From Proteobacteria bacterium UBA4656 (GTDB taxonomy: Bacteria > Pseudomonadota > Gammaproteobacteria > Xanthomonadales > Ahniellaceae): a stretch of DNA of 18,269 nt. A program made the position numbers and the translations under genes. Location of the stretch: the NCBI GenBank assembly GCA_002405525.1, contig DHLY01000037.1:3738-22006 (forward strand). The letters run 5' to 3'. The notes under the pieces are model-generated. The model was given only the letters and a program-made list of their open reading frames with translations, searched no databases and had not been told where the DNA came from. Of this stretch, positions 7,844 to 16,079 are shown piece by piece; the stretch's first letter is position 1; every line of letters starts with the position of its first letter.

Positions 7844-7933
7844 GGCGAACCTTTTGCGCACGGCGTGCAGTGTGCCACCACCGGCGACCGACGGGGCCGA
7901 CGCGCGCTTCACCGCGCCGCGCGACAATGGCGA

Positions 7934-8944
7934 ATGCCCGCCGCCCCGCTCATCGAACTGCGCCCCGAGGGCCTTTACTGCGCGGCAGGCGACTTCCACA
8001 TCGACCCCTGGCGGCCGGTGCCGCGCGCGGTAATCACGCACGGCCATGCGGACCACGCGCGATCCGGGTCGGCGCGCTACCTCGCTACCGCGGATGGCCT
8101 CGGCCTGCTGCGTCACCGGCTCGGCGCCGAAGCGGCGTTCGAAGGGCTGACCTACGGGCAGCGGATCGCGCTGGGCGACACCGTGGTCAGCCTGCATCCC
8201 GCCGGCCACATCCTCGGCAGCGCGCAGGTGCGCGTCGAACATGCCGACGAGACCTGGGTGGTCACCGGCGACTACAAGCGCGACCCGGATCCGACCTGCG
8301 CCCCGTTCGAACTCGTGCCCTGCGACGTGCTGGTCACCGAGGCAACCTTCGCGCTGCCCGTCTACCGCTGGGAACCGACGGCGGCGGTCGTGCGCGGAAT
8401 CGTCGCCTGGTGGGACGACTGCGCGCACCGCGGCGTGCCGGCGGTGCTGTTCTGCTATGCGCTCGGCAAGGCGCAGCGCCTGCTGGCGGAACTGGCGCGG
8501 GTCGTCGACCGCCCGGTCCACCTGCACGGCGCCATGGTGCCGCTGGTGCAGGTCTACCGCGACGCCGGCATCCCGATGCTGCCGACGCTCCCGGTGTCCG
8601 AATCGGCGCGCGACCGCGACTTCGCCGGCGAACTGGTGCTCGCCCCGCCCTCGGCGGAAGCCACGCCCTGGATGCGCCGCTTCCGCGACGCTTCGACCGC
8701 CTTCGCCTCCGGCTGGATGCGCGTGCGTGGCAACCGCCGTCGCCGCGGCCACGATCGCGGTTTCGTGTTGAGCGACCATGCCGACTGGCCGGCCCTGGTC
8801 GCCACCGCGCGCGAATGCGGCGCGCGCCGCGTGCTCGCGACCCACGGCAGCACCGACGCCTACGTGGCCTTCCTGCGCGAGCAGGGCATCGACGCCGCGC
8901 CATTGCGCACCGAGTTCGGCAGCGATGACGGGGCGCAGGCATGA
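7934..8944 (+). CDS. Ligase-associated DNA exonuclease (metallo-beta-lactamase fold)
   Basis: This is a 336-residue nuclease, the first gene of a four-gene repair cassette. It has the complete metallo-beta-lactamase metal site: THGHADH (H36, H38, D40, H41), H91 in PAGHILGS, D113 in TGDYKRD, plus H282 in LSDHADWP and H304 in ATHGS. This pattern matches the 'ligase-associated DNA exonuclease' family, related to SNM1/CPSF-type nucleases, which processes DNA ends in a metal-dependent way. The frame is open upstream to 7178, over the ureohydrolase gene. I chose the ATG at 7934 because the recognisable protein begins there and the upstream reading is antisense to another gene. There is no Shine-Dalgarno sequence. 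GACAAT at 7923-7928, five bases before the ATG, could be a -10 box of a leaderless message. Its stop overlaps the ligase start (ATGA, 8941-8944). Confidence 0.94.
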   Translation: MPAAPLIELRPEGLYCAAGDFHIDPWRPVPRAVITHGHADHARSGSARYLATADGLGLLRHRLGAEAAFEGLTYGQRIALGDTVVSLHPAGHILGSAQVRVEHADETWVVTGDYKRDPDPTCAPFELVPCDVLVTEATFALPVYRWEPTAAVVRGIVAWWDDCAHRGVPAVLFCYALGKAQRLLAELARVVDRPVHLHGAMVPLVQVYRDAGIPMLPTLPVSESARDRDFAGELVLAPPSAEATPWMRRFRDASTAFASGWMRVRGNRRRRGHDRGFVLSDHADWPALVATARECGARRVLATHGSTDAYVAFLREQGIDAAPLRTEFGSDDGAQA

Positions 8945-10536
8945 AGGCCTTTGCCGCGCTGTACGCCGAACTCGACGCCAGCACCGCGACCCGCGACAAG
9001 ATCGCGGCGCTGGCGGCCTACTTTCGCCGCGCAGCGGCCGCAGATGGGGCCTGGGCCCTGCATTTCCTGTCCGGCGGGCGACTCAAGCGGACGGTAGGGC
9101 CCGCCGTGTTGCGCGAACTCGCCGTGCGCGCCAGCGGCTACCCGGCCTGGCTGGTCGAGGACAGCTACGCCCACGTCGGCGACCTCGCCGAAACGATCAC
9201 TCTGCTCACGCGGCGTCGCGACGCGACCACCGAGGACCCGCGCCCGCTGCACCAGTGGGTGGACGAGCTGCGCGCGCTGCCGGCGCTGGCAACGGCCGAA
9301 CGCGACGCGCGTGTCCTCGCCTGGTGGGCGACGCTCGAAGACGGCGAGCGCTACGTACTCAACAAGCTGCTGACCGGAGCACTGCGCGTGGGCGTGTCGC
9401 AGCGACTGGTGGTGCAGGCACTGGCCGAGACCTCCGGCCTGCCGGCGGACCTGCTCGCGCAGCGGCTGGCCGGCCATTGGCGACCGACCGCCGAAGCATG
9501 GCGGCGCCTGCTGGCGGCTGCCGACGTCGACGAGGCACGCAGCGACCAGCCCTACCCGTTCTTCCTGGCGGCGCCACTGGACGATGCGCCCTCGGCGCTC
9601 GGCCCGCGCGCCGACTGGCTGGCCGAGTGGAAGTGGGACGGCATCCGCGCGCAGTTGATCCGTCGCGCGGGCACGGTGGCGGTCTGGTCGCGCGGCGATG
9701 AGCGACTCGACGGCCGCTTCCCCGAGATCGAGCGCGCGGCGGCCGCGCTGCCCGACGGCTGCGTGCTCGACGGCGAGATTCTCGCCTGGCGCGATCGCGC
9801 GCCGCTGCCCTTCGGCGTGCTGCAGAAGCGCATCGGACGCCTGAAGCCCGGTCCAAAGACGCTGGCGGACGCGCCGGTGGTTTTCCTTGCATATGACCTG
9901 CTGGAGATCGACGGCGCGGACCTGCGCACCGTGCCGTTGGCCGAGCGACGCGCGCGACTGACGGCGCTGCTGGCCGTTGCGGGCGATCCTTTTCCGATGT
10001 CGCCTGCGGTGGACGGCGACGACTGGCCCACGCTCGCTACCGCTCGCGAGACCGCCCGCGCCCGCGGCACCGAGGGCCTGATGCTCAAGCGCCTCGCATC
10101 GCACTACCAGGTCGGCCGCCGGCGCGGCGACTGGTTCAAGTGGAAGGTCGATCCGCTCACCATCGACGCGGTGCTGGTCTACGCGCAGGCCGGCCACGGC
10201 CGGCGCGCCAACCTCTACACCGACTATACCTTCGCCGTCTGGCGGGGCGACGCCCTGGTGCCGGTGGCCAAGGCCTACTCCGGCCTCGACGACGCCGAGA
10301 TCGCCCGCCTCGACCGCTGGATTCGCGCGCACACCCGCGAACGCTTCGGACCGGTGCGCTCGGTGGATCCGGTGCAGGTGTTCGAGCTTGCCTTCGAAGG
10401 CATCCAGGCCTCGGGCCGCCACAAGGCGGGGATCGCGGTGCGCTTCCCGCGCATCCTGCGCTGGCGCCTCGACAAGCCCGCTTCAGAAGCCGATCGACTC
10501 GAAACCCTGCACGCGCTGGCGGCGCGGCCAGCATGA
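8941..10536 (+). CDS. ATP-dependent DNA ligase of the Lhr/exonuclease-associated repair cassette
   Basis: This is a 531-residue ligase that seals nicks through an enzyme-adenylate intermediate. Residues 1-205 form the helical DNA-binding N-terminal domain of large ATP-dependent ligases. The nucleotidyltransferase core follows, with motif I KWDG (K231 is the predicted AMP-accepting lysine), motif III VLDGEI (E279), motif IIIa FLAYDLLEIDG (315-325), motif IV EGLMLKR (378-384) and motif V FKWK (399-402). The OB-fold domain runs to about 511. All catalytic residues are present. It matches the 'cisplatin damage response' type bacterial ligase rather than LigD or the NAD-dependent replicative LigA. 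It overlaps the exonuclease by four bases upstream and the helicase by four bases downstream (ATGA at 10533), so the three proteins are likely made in fixed ratio. A supplementary repair role, not replication, follows from the cassette context. Confidence 0.95.
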   Translation: MKAFAALYAELDASTATRDKIAALAAYFRRAAAADGAWALHFLSGGRLKRTVGPAVLRELAVRASGYPAWLVEDSYAHVGDLAETITLLTRRRDATTEDPRPLHQWVDELRALPALATAERDARVLAWWATLEDGERYVLNKLLTGALRVGVSQRLVVQALAETSGLPADLLAQRLAGHWRPTAEAWRRLLAAADVDEARSDQPYPFFLAAPLDDAPSALGPRADWLAEWKWDGIRAQLIRRAGTVAVWSRGDERLDGRFPEIERAAAALPDGCVLDGEILAWRDRAPLPFGVLQKRIGRLKPGPKTLADAPVVFLAYDLLEIDGADLRTVPLAERRARLTALLAVAGDPFPMSPAVDGDDWPTLATARETARARGTEGLMLKRLASHYQVGRRRGDWFKWKVDPLTIDAVLVYAQAGHGRRANLYTDYTFAVWRGDALVPVAKAYSGLDDAEIARLDRWIRAHTRERFGPVRSVDPVQVFELAFEGIQASGRHKAGIAVRFPRILRWRLDKPASEADRLETLHALAARPA

Positions 10537-13013
10537 AACCGCAGCGCAGGGCGTCGCGCGGCGACACTGCCGCACCGGCGGGCCTGGACGCGTGGTTCGC
10601 CTCGCGTGGCTGGACGCCGGCACCGTTCCAGCGCGAGGTCTGGTCGCGCTTCGGCACCGGCGAGAGCGGCCTGATCCACGCGCCCACCGGCAGCGGCAAG
10701 ACGCTGGCCGCCTGGGGCGGTCCGATACTGGCCGCGCTGGCGCGCCGATGCCCATCGCCGAAACGCGGCCCGCGCCCTCTGCGCGCGCTCTGGATCACGC
10801 CGCTGCGCGCGCTGGCGGCCGACACCCACGGTGCCCTGCAGGACCTCGCCGACGGCGTCGGCCTCGACTGGAGGATCCTGCGCCGCACCGGCGACAGCGG
10901 CAGCAGCGAACGCGCGCGGCTGGCGCGCGGCGAAGCCGATGCACTGGTCACCACGCCGGAGTCGCTGTCCCTGCTGCTGTCGTATGCCGATGCACCCGGA
11001 CGCTTCGCCGCGCTGGATGCCGTGATCGTCGACGAATGGCACGAACTGCTCGGGACCAAGCGCGGCGTGCTGCTGGAACTGGCGCTGTCGCACCTGCGCG
11101 GGCTGCGCACCGACAAGGCCGGGCCACTGCGCGTGTGGGGCATCTCGGCCACGCTGGGCAATCTACCGCAGGCGCTGGCCGTGCTGCTGGGCGGCGGCGG
11201 CCACGGCGCGCTGGTGCATGCCGACATGCCACGCGAAGTGGTGGTCGACAGTCTGCTGCCGGCTGCCACGACAAGCTTCCCGTGGGCCGGCCACCTGGGC
11301 CTGGTCCAGCTGCCGCAGGTCCTCGAGGCAATCGGCAAGGTGCGAAGCACGCTGTTGTTCACCAACACCCGCGCACAGGCGGAACTGTGGCACCAGGCGC
11401 TGGCCGCCGTGTGGACCGACGAACCGGCGACGCTCGCCCTGCACCACGGCTCGCTGGACCGCGTGCTGCGCGCGCAGGTAGAGGACGGCCTGCGCGCGGG
11501 GACGCTGCGCTGCGTGGTCGCCACCTCCAGCCTCGACCTCGGGGTCGATTTCGCAACGGTCGACCAGGTGGTGCAGGTCGGCAGTCCGAAAGGCGTCGCG
11601 CGCCTGTTGCAGCGCGCCGGCCGCAGCCGGCACCGGCCGGGCGAGGCGAGCCGCATCCTCTGCGTACCGACCCACAACCTCGAACTGGTCGAGATCGCGG
11701 CGGCGCGGCGCGCGGTTGCCGCGCGGCGGCTGGAGTCCCGCACTCCGTTGACGGGTTGCCTCGACGTGCTGGCCCAGCACCTCGCCACGCTGGCCACCGG
11801 CACCGACATCGAGGAAGCGCAGGCCCTGCGCGAGGCGCGCGACACCCACGCCTTCCGCACGCTGTCGGACGCCGACTGGCGGGCCACCCTGCAACTGGTC
11901 GAACAGGGCGGCGCCACGCTCGGTGCCTACCCCGACTTCCGCAAGGTCGCACGCACGCCCGAGGGACGGCTGGCGATCGCCTCGCGCGCGGCGGCGCAGC
12001 GCCAGCGGTTGTCGATCGGCACCATCGTGTCCGACAGCCAGGTCGCCGTGCGCTGGCTGCAGGGCGGTGCGCTCGGCCACGTGGAGGAATCCTTCGTCGC
12101 GCGCCTTTCGCCCGGAGACCGCTTCCTGTTCGCCGGTCGCACGCTGGAACTGGTGCGCATGAAGGACCTCACGGCCTGGGTACGCAGCGCACGCGGCAAG
12201 CCGGGCGGCGTGCCGCGCTGGATGGGCGGCAGGATGCCGTTGTCGACCGAACTCGCGGCGGCCACCCAGGCGCTGCTCGCGGAACCCGACCCGCCCGAAC
12301 CCGAGCTGCGCCTCGCGCGCCCGATGCTGTCCGCGCAGCGTGCCCTCTCCTGCCTGCCATCGCCCGCCGAACTGCTGGTCGAGATCGTGCGTGCGCGCGA
12401 TGGCGAGCATCTCTTCGTCTATCCGTTCGCGGGCCGCCTCGCGCACGAGGGACTGGCCGCCCTGCTGGCTTTCCGGCTGGCGCGCCAGGGGCCGGCGAGC
12501 TTCTCGTTCGCGGTGAACGATTACGGACTGGTGGTCGGCGGGCGCGCCCTGCCGGCGCTGGACGATGCCGCGCTGCGCGTGCTGCTGGCTCCGGTGGCGC
12601 TCGCCGAGGACCTCGCCGGCAGCCTCAACCTGGCCGAACTCGCGCGACGTCAGTTCCGCGAGGTGGCGCGTGTTGCGGGCCTGGTGTTCCAGGGCCTTCC
12701 GGGTCGATCGAAGTCGATGCGGCAACTGACAGCGTCGAGCACCCTTCTGCACGACGTGCTGGCCGAACACGAACCGGAGCATGTGCTGCTGCGGCAGGCG
12801 CGCGACGAAGTGCTGCACGGGCAGCTCGAGATGGTGCGACTCGAGGCGGCGCTGCGCGACGCCCAGGCGCGCACCTTGCGCCTGGTGCGCCCGGTTCGCC
12901 TGACGCCGTTCGGCTTCCCGCTGTGGGCCGAGGGCATTCGCGGCCAGTTGAGCAGCGAGGACTGGCAGGACCGCGTGCGGAGGATGGCCGAAGGACTGGA
13001 GTCTGCGACGTGA
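10533..13013 (+). CDS. Ligase-associated DEXH-box DNA helicase (Lhr-core type)
   Basis: This is an 826-residue superfamily 2 helicase, the motor of the repair cassette. Motifs in order: a Q-motif-like PFQREVW (31-37), Walker A APTGSGKT (50-57, K56), motif Ia TPLRALA (89-95), TPES (141-144), DEWH box (167-170), SAT (205-207), motif IV FTNTR (276-280), motif V TSSLDLGVDF (331-340) and motif VI QRAGRSRHR (360-368). The C-terminal half (about 400-826) carries the winged-helix and Lhr-core modules without the long C-terminal extension of full-length Lhr (about 1,500 residues). Known relatives translocate 3' to 5' on single-stranded DNA and unwind RNA:DNA or DNA duplexes. The open frame extends upstream to 10140 inside the ligase gene. 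The ATG at 10533, in ATGA overlap with the ligase stop, is the expected start and gives the family's usual length. Confidence 0.94.
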   Translation: MKPQRRASRGDTAAPAGLDAWFASRGWTPAPFQREVWSRFGTGESGLIHAPTGSGKTLAAWGGPILAALARRCPSPKRGPRPLRALWITPLRALAADTHGALQDLADGVGLDWRILRRTGDSGSSERARLARGEADALVTTPESLSLLLSYADAPGRFAALDAVIVDEWHELLGTKRGVLLELALSHLRGLRTDKAGPLRVWGISATLGNLPQALAVLLGGGGHGALVHADMPREVVVDSLLPAATTSFPWAGHLGLVQLPQVLEAIGKVRSTLLFTNTRAQAELWHQALAAVWTDEPATLALHHGSLDRVLRAQVEDGLRAGTLRCVVATSSLDLGVDFATVDQVVQVGSPKGVARLLQRAGRSRHRPGEASRILCVPTHNLELVEIAAARRAVAARRLESRTPLTGCLDVLAQHLATLATGTDIEEAQALREARDTHAFRTLSDADWRATLQLVEQGGATLGAYPDFRKVARTPEGRLAIASRAAAQRQRLSIGTIVSDSQVAVRWLQGGALGHVEESFVARLSPGDRFLFAGRTLELVRMKDLTAWVRSARGKPGGVPRWMGGRMPLSTELAAATQALLAEPDPPEPELRLARPMLSAQRALSCLPSPAELLVEIVRARDGEHLFVYPFAGRLAHEGLAALLAFRLARQGPASFSFAVNDYGLVVGGRALPALDDAALRVLLAPVALAEDLAGSLNLAELARRQFREVARVAGLVFQGLPGRSKSMRQLTASSTLLHDVLAEHEPEHVLLRQARDEVLHGQLEMVRLEAALRDAQARTLRLVRPVRLTPFGFPLWAEGIRGQLSSEDWQDRVRRMAEGLESAT

Positions 13014-13696
13014 GCGCGACGCGCTACGAGGCCGGTTTGCCGCTGGAAGTGGCGGGCGAGCCGGTGCGCCTCGATGCGGCCCGCGCGGTTTTCTGGCCGC
13101 GGCGCGCGACGCTGCTGGTCGCCGACGTGCACTTCGGCAAGGCTCAGGTCCTGCGCGAGGGTGGCGTCCCGCTGCCGCGCGGCAGCACCGGCGCAGACCT
13201 CGCGCGGCTCGACGCGCTGCTCGACCGCCATGCGCCACGGCGACTGCTGGTGCTGGGCGACCTGGTGCACGGCCGCGGCGATCCGGATGCGACATGGATC
13301 GCGCGCGTGTCCGCCTGGCGCGCGGCGCACGCCCGGCTCGATTGCGTGGTGGTGCGCGGCAACCACGATCGCCACCATGATCCCTCCCGGCTCGGCTTCG
13401 AGGTCGTCGACGGATCGCTGCACGAAGGCCCGTTCGTGTTCGCCCACGAGCCCGCGCCCGACCCGCGCGGCTACGTGATCGCGGGCCACCTGCATCCGGG
13501 CGTAGTGCTGCGCGAACGCCACGCCCCGCGGGCGCGCCTGCCGGCGTTCTGGTTCGGCACCGCCGTCGGCGTGCTGCCGGCCTTCGGCCGCTTGACGGGG
13601 TCGATGCCGGTTCGCGCCGCAGCCGGCGACCGCGTGTTCGCGGTCGCAGCAGACGTGGTGCTGCCGATCGCACCTCCCAGGGGCCGGCCGACTTGA
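13010..13696 (+). CDS. pdeM: Ligase-associated DNA damage response endonuclease PdeM (metallophosphoesterase)
   Basis: This is a 228-residue calcineurin-like metallophosphoesterase, the last gene of the cassette, expected to act as a manganese-dependent nuclease or phosphodiesterase. All five metal-binding blocks are visible: DVH (D39, H41), GDLVH (D84), GNHD (N118, H119), the H146 of FAHEP, and GHLH (H160, H162). The start is a GTG at 13010 overlapping the helicase stop as GTGA. There is no ATG near a sensible N-terminus, and the GTG repeats the 4-base overlap seen at the two earlier junctions, which supports it. The frame is open far upstream inside the helicase gene, but that reading is an out-of-frame shadow. 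The gene ends 19 bases before the converging Nudix gene, and no clear terminator lies in the gap. Confidence 0.93.
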   Translation: MSATRYEAGLPLEVAGEPVRLDAARAVFWPRRATLLVADVHFGKAQVLREGGVPLPRGSTGADLARLDALLDRHAPRRLLVLGDLVHGRGDPDATWIARVSAWRAAHARLDCVVVRGNHDRHHDPSRLGFEVVDGSLHEGPFVFAHEPAPDPRGYVIAGHLHPGVVLRERHAPRARLPAFWFGTAVGVLPAFGRLTGSMPVRAAAGDRVFAVAADVVLPIAPPRGRPT

Positions 13697-13715
13697 GGAC
13701 CCTCGAAAGGAGTGC

Positions 13716-14360
13716 TCAGCCCGGCACCGGAGGCTGCGCGCGCGCCTTGTCGCGGCGGCGTACGGAAACAACGCGGACGGGCGCTTGCTCGAGGGCCCCC
13801 TGGACCGCGCGGCTGCCGTCCAGCCAGAACGCCGCCATCCGGCGCAGCGACGGGTCGTAGGCTTCCCCTTCCAGCACGTCTCGCACCGGTCGCCAGGCGA
13901 GCGCGTGAGACTCCCCCGAGACGACGAAGTCCTCGCTGCCGGTGGCGCGCACCACGAAGCGCAGGTCGTAGTGCCAGTGCGCCGACTCCACGCCGCGCGC
14001 GGGAATCCAGTGCCGGTCGAGGTCGAAGATCGCGGGCTCGACCGCGAGACCCTGCAGGCCGGACTCCTCGGTCGCCTCGCGCAGCGCGACGGCGGCGAGG
14101 TCGGGGTCGCCGTCGGCGTGCCCGCCGGGCTGCAGCCAGCGATCCAGCTTGCGATGGTGGGTCAGCAACACCCGGGTGCCGACGCGATCGACGAGCCATG
14201 CCGATCCGGTGAGATGACCGGCCGCCAGTTCGCGCCGACAGCACCACGGATGGGCATGGATGAAGGCGGCGAACGCGGCCGCCACGGGTGCGCGCTCGGA
14301 CCGCCGCCCGACGTGCGCTGCGATCAGCGCGAGCAGGCGGGACCGCGATGCGCCGTCCAT
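13716..14360 (-). CDS. Nudix hydrolase
   Basis: This is a 214-residue Nudix-family pyrophosphohydrolase, which would cleave a nucleoside diphosphate linked to another group. The Nudix box lies at residues 80-102 and ends in the metal-binding REATEESGL (R94, E95, E98, E99). The first Glu of the consensus (position 86) is Pro here; that residue is not one of the main metal ligands, so activity is still expected. The 75 residues before the box resemble the N-terminal strand region of Nudix proteins that read WLQPGGH. The frame is open upstream across the permease gene in another frame. I chose the ATG at 14360 because it follows the permease stop by 47 bases and gives a normal length. The substrate is unknown. 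It may be co-transcribed with the permease. Confidence 0.88.
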   Translation of the reverse strand: MDGASRSRLLALIAAHVGRRSERAPVAAAFAAFIHAHPWCCRRELAAGHLTGSAWLVDRVGTRVLLTHHRKLDRWLQPGGHADGDPDLAAVALREATEESGLQGLAVEPAIFDLDRHWIPARGVESAHWHYDLRFVVRATGSEDFVVSGESHALAWRPVRDVLEGEAYDPSLRRMAAFWLDGSRAVQGALEQAPVRVVSVRRRDKARAQPPVPG

Positions 14361-14407
14361 GACGCGCGTGTCCCGCCGCGAGCGAAACCGCAGGACGCCG
14401 CCGGCCC

Positions 14408-15967
14408 TCAGGCGCCGCGGCCCAGCCGCGAGTTGCGGTAGCCGTAGACCGCGTACACGACCACGCCCAGCGCGAAGTAGCCCACCAGGATCGCCATCGG
14501 CACCCAGTTGCCGCGCTGCAAGCTGGTCCACTTGTCGACGAAAATCAGGCCGATGATGCCGGCACACAGCACCACCCCGAGGATCGGCAGCACAGGGTAG
14601 AACGGCACCTTGAAGGGCCGCGGAATACCCGGCTCCTTGGCGCGCAGGTAGAGGACCGACACGCAGACGATCCCGAACGCCGCCGCGGTGCCCAGCGACA
14701 CCAGCGCACCCAGCAGGTTGAGCGGCAGCGTGGCCGCAGCCAGTGCGATGATCACTCCGAGCAGGGTCGTGCCGGCCGCCGGCGTGCGGGTGCGCGGGTT
14801 GACGGCACCGAACACGGCCGGCACCAGTCCGTCCTTCGACATCTGGTAGAACACCCGCGTTTGCGCGTAGCACAGCGCGAGCATGACGGAACTCAGGCCC
14901 ATGATCGCGCCGATCTTGATCAGGAAGGTCATCAGGTTCAGCGACCCGGACTCCACGAACGGCCACGGGACCTGCGCCCACGCGGGATTCATCTCGTCGA
15001 TCGCAACCGCGATCGGCGCGCTGACGCCGAGCTCCTTGTACGGAACCACGCCGGTCAGCACCGCGGCGACCAGCATGTAGATCACGGTGCAGATCACCAG
15101 CGAGCCCAGGATGCCGATCGGCAGATCGCGCTGCGGATTCTTGGCCTCGCCGGCGGCAGTGCTCACGGCCTCGAACCCGACGTAGGCGAAGAAAATGATG
15201 GTCGCCGCATAGGCGACGCCGAGCAGGCCGAAATGGTTCCAGGCGGTGCCGTCGTTGGCGGGAACGAACGGCTGCCAGTTGTCGGCGTTCACGTAGTGGA
15301 GGCCGACGCCGATGAAGATCAGCAGCACCGCGACCTTGAGGACCACCGCGACGTTGGTGAAGCGCGCCGACTCGCTCACGCCGACCACCAGGAGCGCCGT
15401 CACCGCCAGGATGCCGAGCGCCCCGACCAGGTTGAACTGCGGCAGGATCTGCGCCTGCAGGTCCACGGTGCCATCCGCCCTCGCCACCTCGGCGACGCCG
15501 ATCGTGGCACTGGTCAGGAATGGTGGTATCTGGATGCCGAAGTCCTTGAGGATCTCCACGATGTAGCCGGTCCATCCGGCCGCGACCGTCGACGCCGCGA
15601 TGCCGTATTCCAGCAGCAGCAGCCAGCCCATCGCCCAGGCGAACACCTCGCCGAGCGTGCCATAGGCATAGGTGTAGGCGGAGCCGGATACTGGCATGGT
15701 CGACGCGAGTTCCGCATAGCACAATCCGGCGACCGCGCAGACCAGTCCGGCGAGCACGAAGGAGATCATCACCGCCGGGCCGGCGTAGTTGGCCGCGGCG
15801 TTGCCGGTCATCACGAAGATGCCGGCGCCGATGATCGCGCCGATGCCGAGGCTGACCAGGTTGGTGGCCGTGAGAGTTCGCTTCAGTTCGCTGCGCCGCG
15901 CATCCTCCAGGATGGACGCGAACGGCTTGCGCATGAACATGCGGCTTCCAGCACCGGAACTGGACAT
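14408..15967 (-). CDS. APC-superfamily amino acid permease (cationic amino acid transporter type)
   Basis: This is a 519-residue inner-membrane transporter, probably importing or exchanging amino acids. After a 30-residue cytoplasmic start, hydrophobic segments follow to the end, about twelve to thirteen in all. The first helix carries the APC substrate-binding signature GIGAIIGAGIF (41-51). Helix 3 is preceded by CYAELASTMPVSGSAYTYAY (83-102), another hallmark of the family. A large loop after helix 4 (about 140-160) and a re-start with VSESARFTNV are typical of the YfnA/CAT branch. Specificity cannot be read from sequence. The start ATG at 15967 has an AGAGG Shine-Dalgarno at 15974-15978, which supports it over the internal ATGs at codons 10 and 12. 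A short palindrome over the likely -35 region (16022-16032) suggests specific control. Confidence 0.94.
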   Translation of the reverse strand: MSSSGAGSRMFMRKPFASILEDARRSELKRTLTATNLVSLGIGAIIGAGIFVMTGNAAANYAGPAVMISFVLAGLVCAVAGLCYAELASTMPVSGSAYTYAYGTLGEVFAWAMGWLLLLEYGIAASTVAAGWTGYIVEILKDFGIQIPPFLTSATIGVAEVARADGTVDLQAQILPQFNLVGALGILAVTALLVVGVSESARFTNVAVVLKVAVLLIFIGVGLHYVNADNWQPFVPANDGTAWNHFGLLGVAYAATIIFFAYVGFEAVSTAAGEAKNPQRDLPIGILGSLVICTVIYMLVAAVLTGVVPYKELGVSAPIAVAIDEMNPAWAQVPWPFVESGSLNLMTFLIKIGAIMGLSSVMLALCYAQTRVFYQMSKDGLVPAVFGAVNPRTRTPAAGTTLLGVIIALAAATLPLNLLGALVSLGTAAAFGIVCVSVLYLRAKEPGIPRPFKVPFYPVLPILGVVLCAGIIGLIFVDKWTSLQRGNWVPMAILVGYFALGVVVYAVYGYRNSRLGRGA

Positions 15968-15997
15968 GAGAAACCTCTGGGTCGCGGGGAAGCGCCG

Positions 15998-16032
15998 ACA
16001 CTAACCAATCCGGCGCCGACTGGGTAGTACCC
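15998..16032 (-). promoter_or_regulatory. Possible permease promoter with a palindromic operator over the -35
   Basis: On the minus strand TAGTGT (16003-15998) can serve as a -10 box. The -35 position 17 bases upstream reads TACCCA (16026-16021), a weak match to TTGACA. That weak -35 lies inside a perfect inverted repeat GGGTA-G-TACCC (16022-16032). A weak -35 covered by a palindrome is the usual arrangement of an activator-dependent promoter, though a repressor is equally possible. The boxes are assigned by eye, so this is tentative. Confidence 0.35.
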
Positions 16033-16079
16033 GCCGCCGCGGTGACGGAGGGCGCGGGGGGCCACGGCCCGGGCCGCCC

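Noticed and set aside
7835-8845. A 337-codon N-terminal extension of the ureohydrolase
   Set aside because: It is antisense to the exonuclease gene, and the Shine-Dalgarno sequence and family N-terminus place the start at 7834.
11163-13673. An 836-codon open frame on the minus strand
   Set aside because: It is antisense to the Lhr-type helicase and PdeM. The composition is Arg/Ala/Gly-rich and no family features are visible.
13697-13715. A bidirectional terminator between pdeM and the Nudix gene
   Set aside because: The gap is only 19 bases. The nearby GAGG-AC-CCTC is a 4-bp stem with a 2-base loop and no T-run.
14361-16001. A 547-codon N-terminal extension of the Nudix protein
   Set aside because: It is an alternative frame over the permease gene on the same strand and has no membrane or enzyme features of its own.
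16059-16076. Overlapping palindromes GGGCCACGGCCC and CGGCCCGGGCCG after rmuC as a terminator
   Set aside because: The loops are too small and there is no T-run. Such GC palindromes are common in this composition.
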